The notes under the pieces: generated by a model
The model's database searches: none
What the model was told of the DNA's origin: nothing
Seen by the model: only the letters and a program-made list of their open reading frames with translations
Source of the DNA: Odobenus rosmarus divergens
Taxonomy: Eukaryota; Chordata; Mammalia; Carnivora; Odobenidae
Length of the DNA: 64,000 nucleotides
Direction: 5' to 3'
Assembly (NCBI RefSeq): GCF_000321225.1
Contig: NW_004450479.1
Location: 1,000,816-1,064,815 of the forward strand
In this document: in pieces, positions 63,908 through 64,000 of the stretch
How the letters are laid out: every line of letters begins with the position of its first letter
Numbering within the stretch: position 1 is the stretch's first letter
Made by a program: the position numbers and the translations under genes

Positions 63908-64000
63908 GGCGCCTGGGTGGCTCAGTCGTTAAGCGTCTGCCTTCGGCTCAGGTCATGATCCCAGGGTCCTGGGATCGAGTCCCACATCGGGCTCCCTGCT
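63908..64000 (+). mobile_element. Carnivore SINE, plus, cut by the window end
   Basis: GGGCGCCTGGGTGGCTCAGT, then CATGATCCCAGGGTCCTGGG; only the 5' half is in the window. Confidence 0.95.

Overview
The window is nuclear DNA from a carnivoran mammal. Genes have short exons split by GT..AG introns, and promoters are CpG-rich. About 28 copies of the tRNA-derived carnivore SINE (SINEC/CAN-SINE) are present, together with fragments of LINE-1. The SINE consensus (CTGCCTTCGGCTCAGG, TCATGATCCCAGGGTCCTGG, ending in AAATAAATAAAATCTT) fits arctoid caniforms (bear, seal, weasel or raccoon kin) better than dog or cat subfamilies; this is inferred from remembered consensus sequences.

Gene order is FASN(+) > DUS1L(+) ><GPS1(-) <> RFNG(+) > CBR2-like(+, broken) > DCXR(+). 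This is the conserved block seen at human 17q25.3 and mouse chr11, read in the opposite orientation to human. Region by region: 135-8224 holds the last 23 coding exons of fatty acid synthase (ER, KR, ACP and thioesterase parts). 8.6-22.6 kb is repeat-rich intergenic DNA with one promoterless-looking CpG island near 15.2 kb. 22.6-29.4 kb is DUS1L, a tRNA dihydrouridine synthase. 29.65-35.02 kb is GPS1 (COP9 signalosome subunit 1) on the minus strand. 35.18-39.4 kb is RFNG (radical fringe), whose ATG lies only 160 bp from the GPS1 ATG, so the two share a divergent promoter. 39.4-57.7 kb is repeat-rich with no gene I can support. 57.75-60.05 kb is a CBR2-type short-chain reductase, and 61.9-63.9 kb is its tandem paralogue DCXR. 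The window ends inside a SINE.

The coding lengths were checked by adding exon lengths. FASN gives 1499 codons plus stop, DUS1L 475 aa, GPS1 487 aa (555 with a cassette exon), RFNG 348 aa and DCXR 244 aa, all with intact splice phases. The CBR2-like gene has the same eight exon lengths as DCXR except for a 2-nt deficit in exon 2, and the AG before exon 7 is GG. It therefore looks like a recently inactivated gene. The genes are metabolic or housekeeping neighbours and do not form an operon-like system. I found no undescribed multi-gene system. The most interesting signals are the CBR2 lesions, a minisatellite that duplicates the RFNG exon 2 splice donor, the repeated ETS-type sites in the GPS1/RFNG promoter, and SINEs inserted repeatedly at the same target site.
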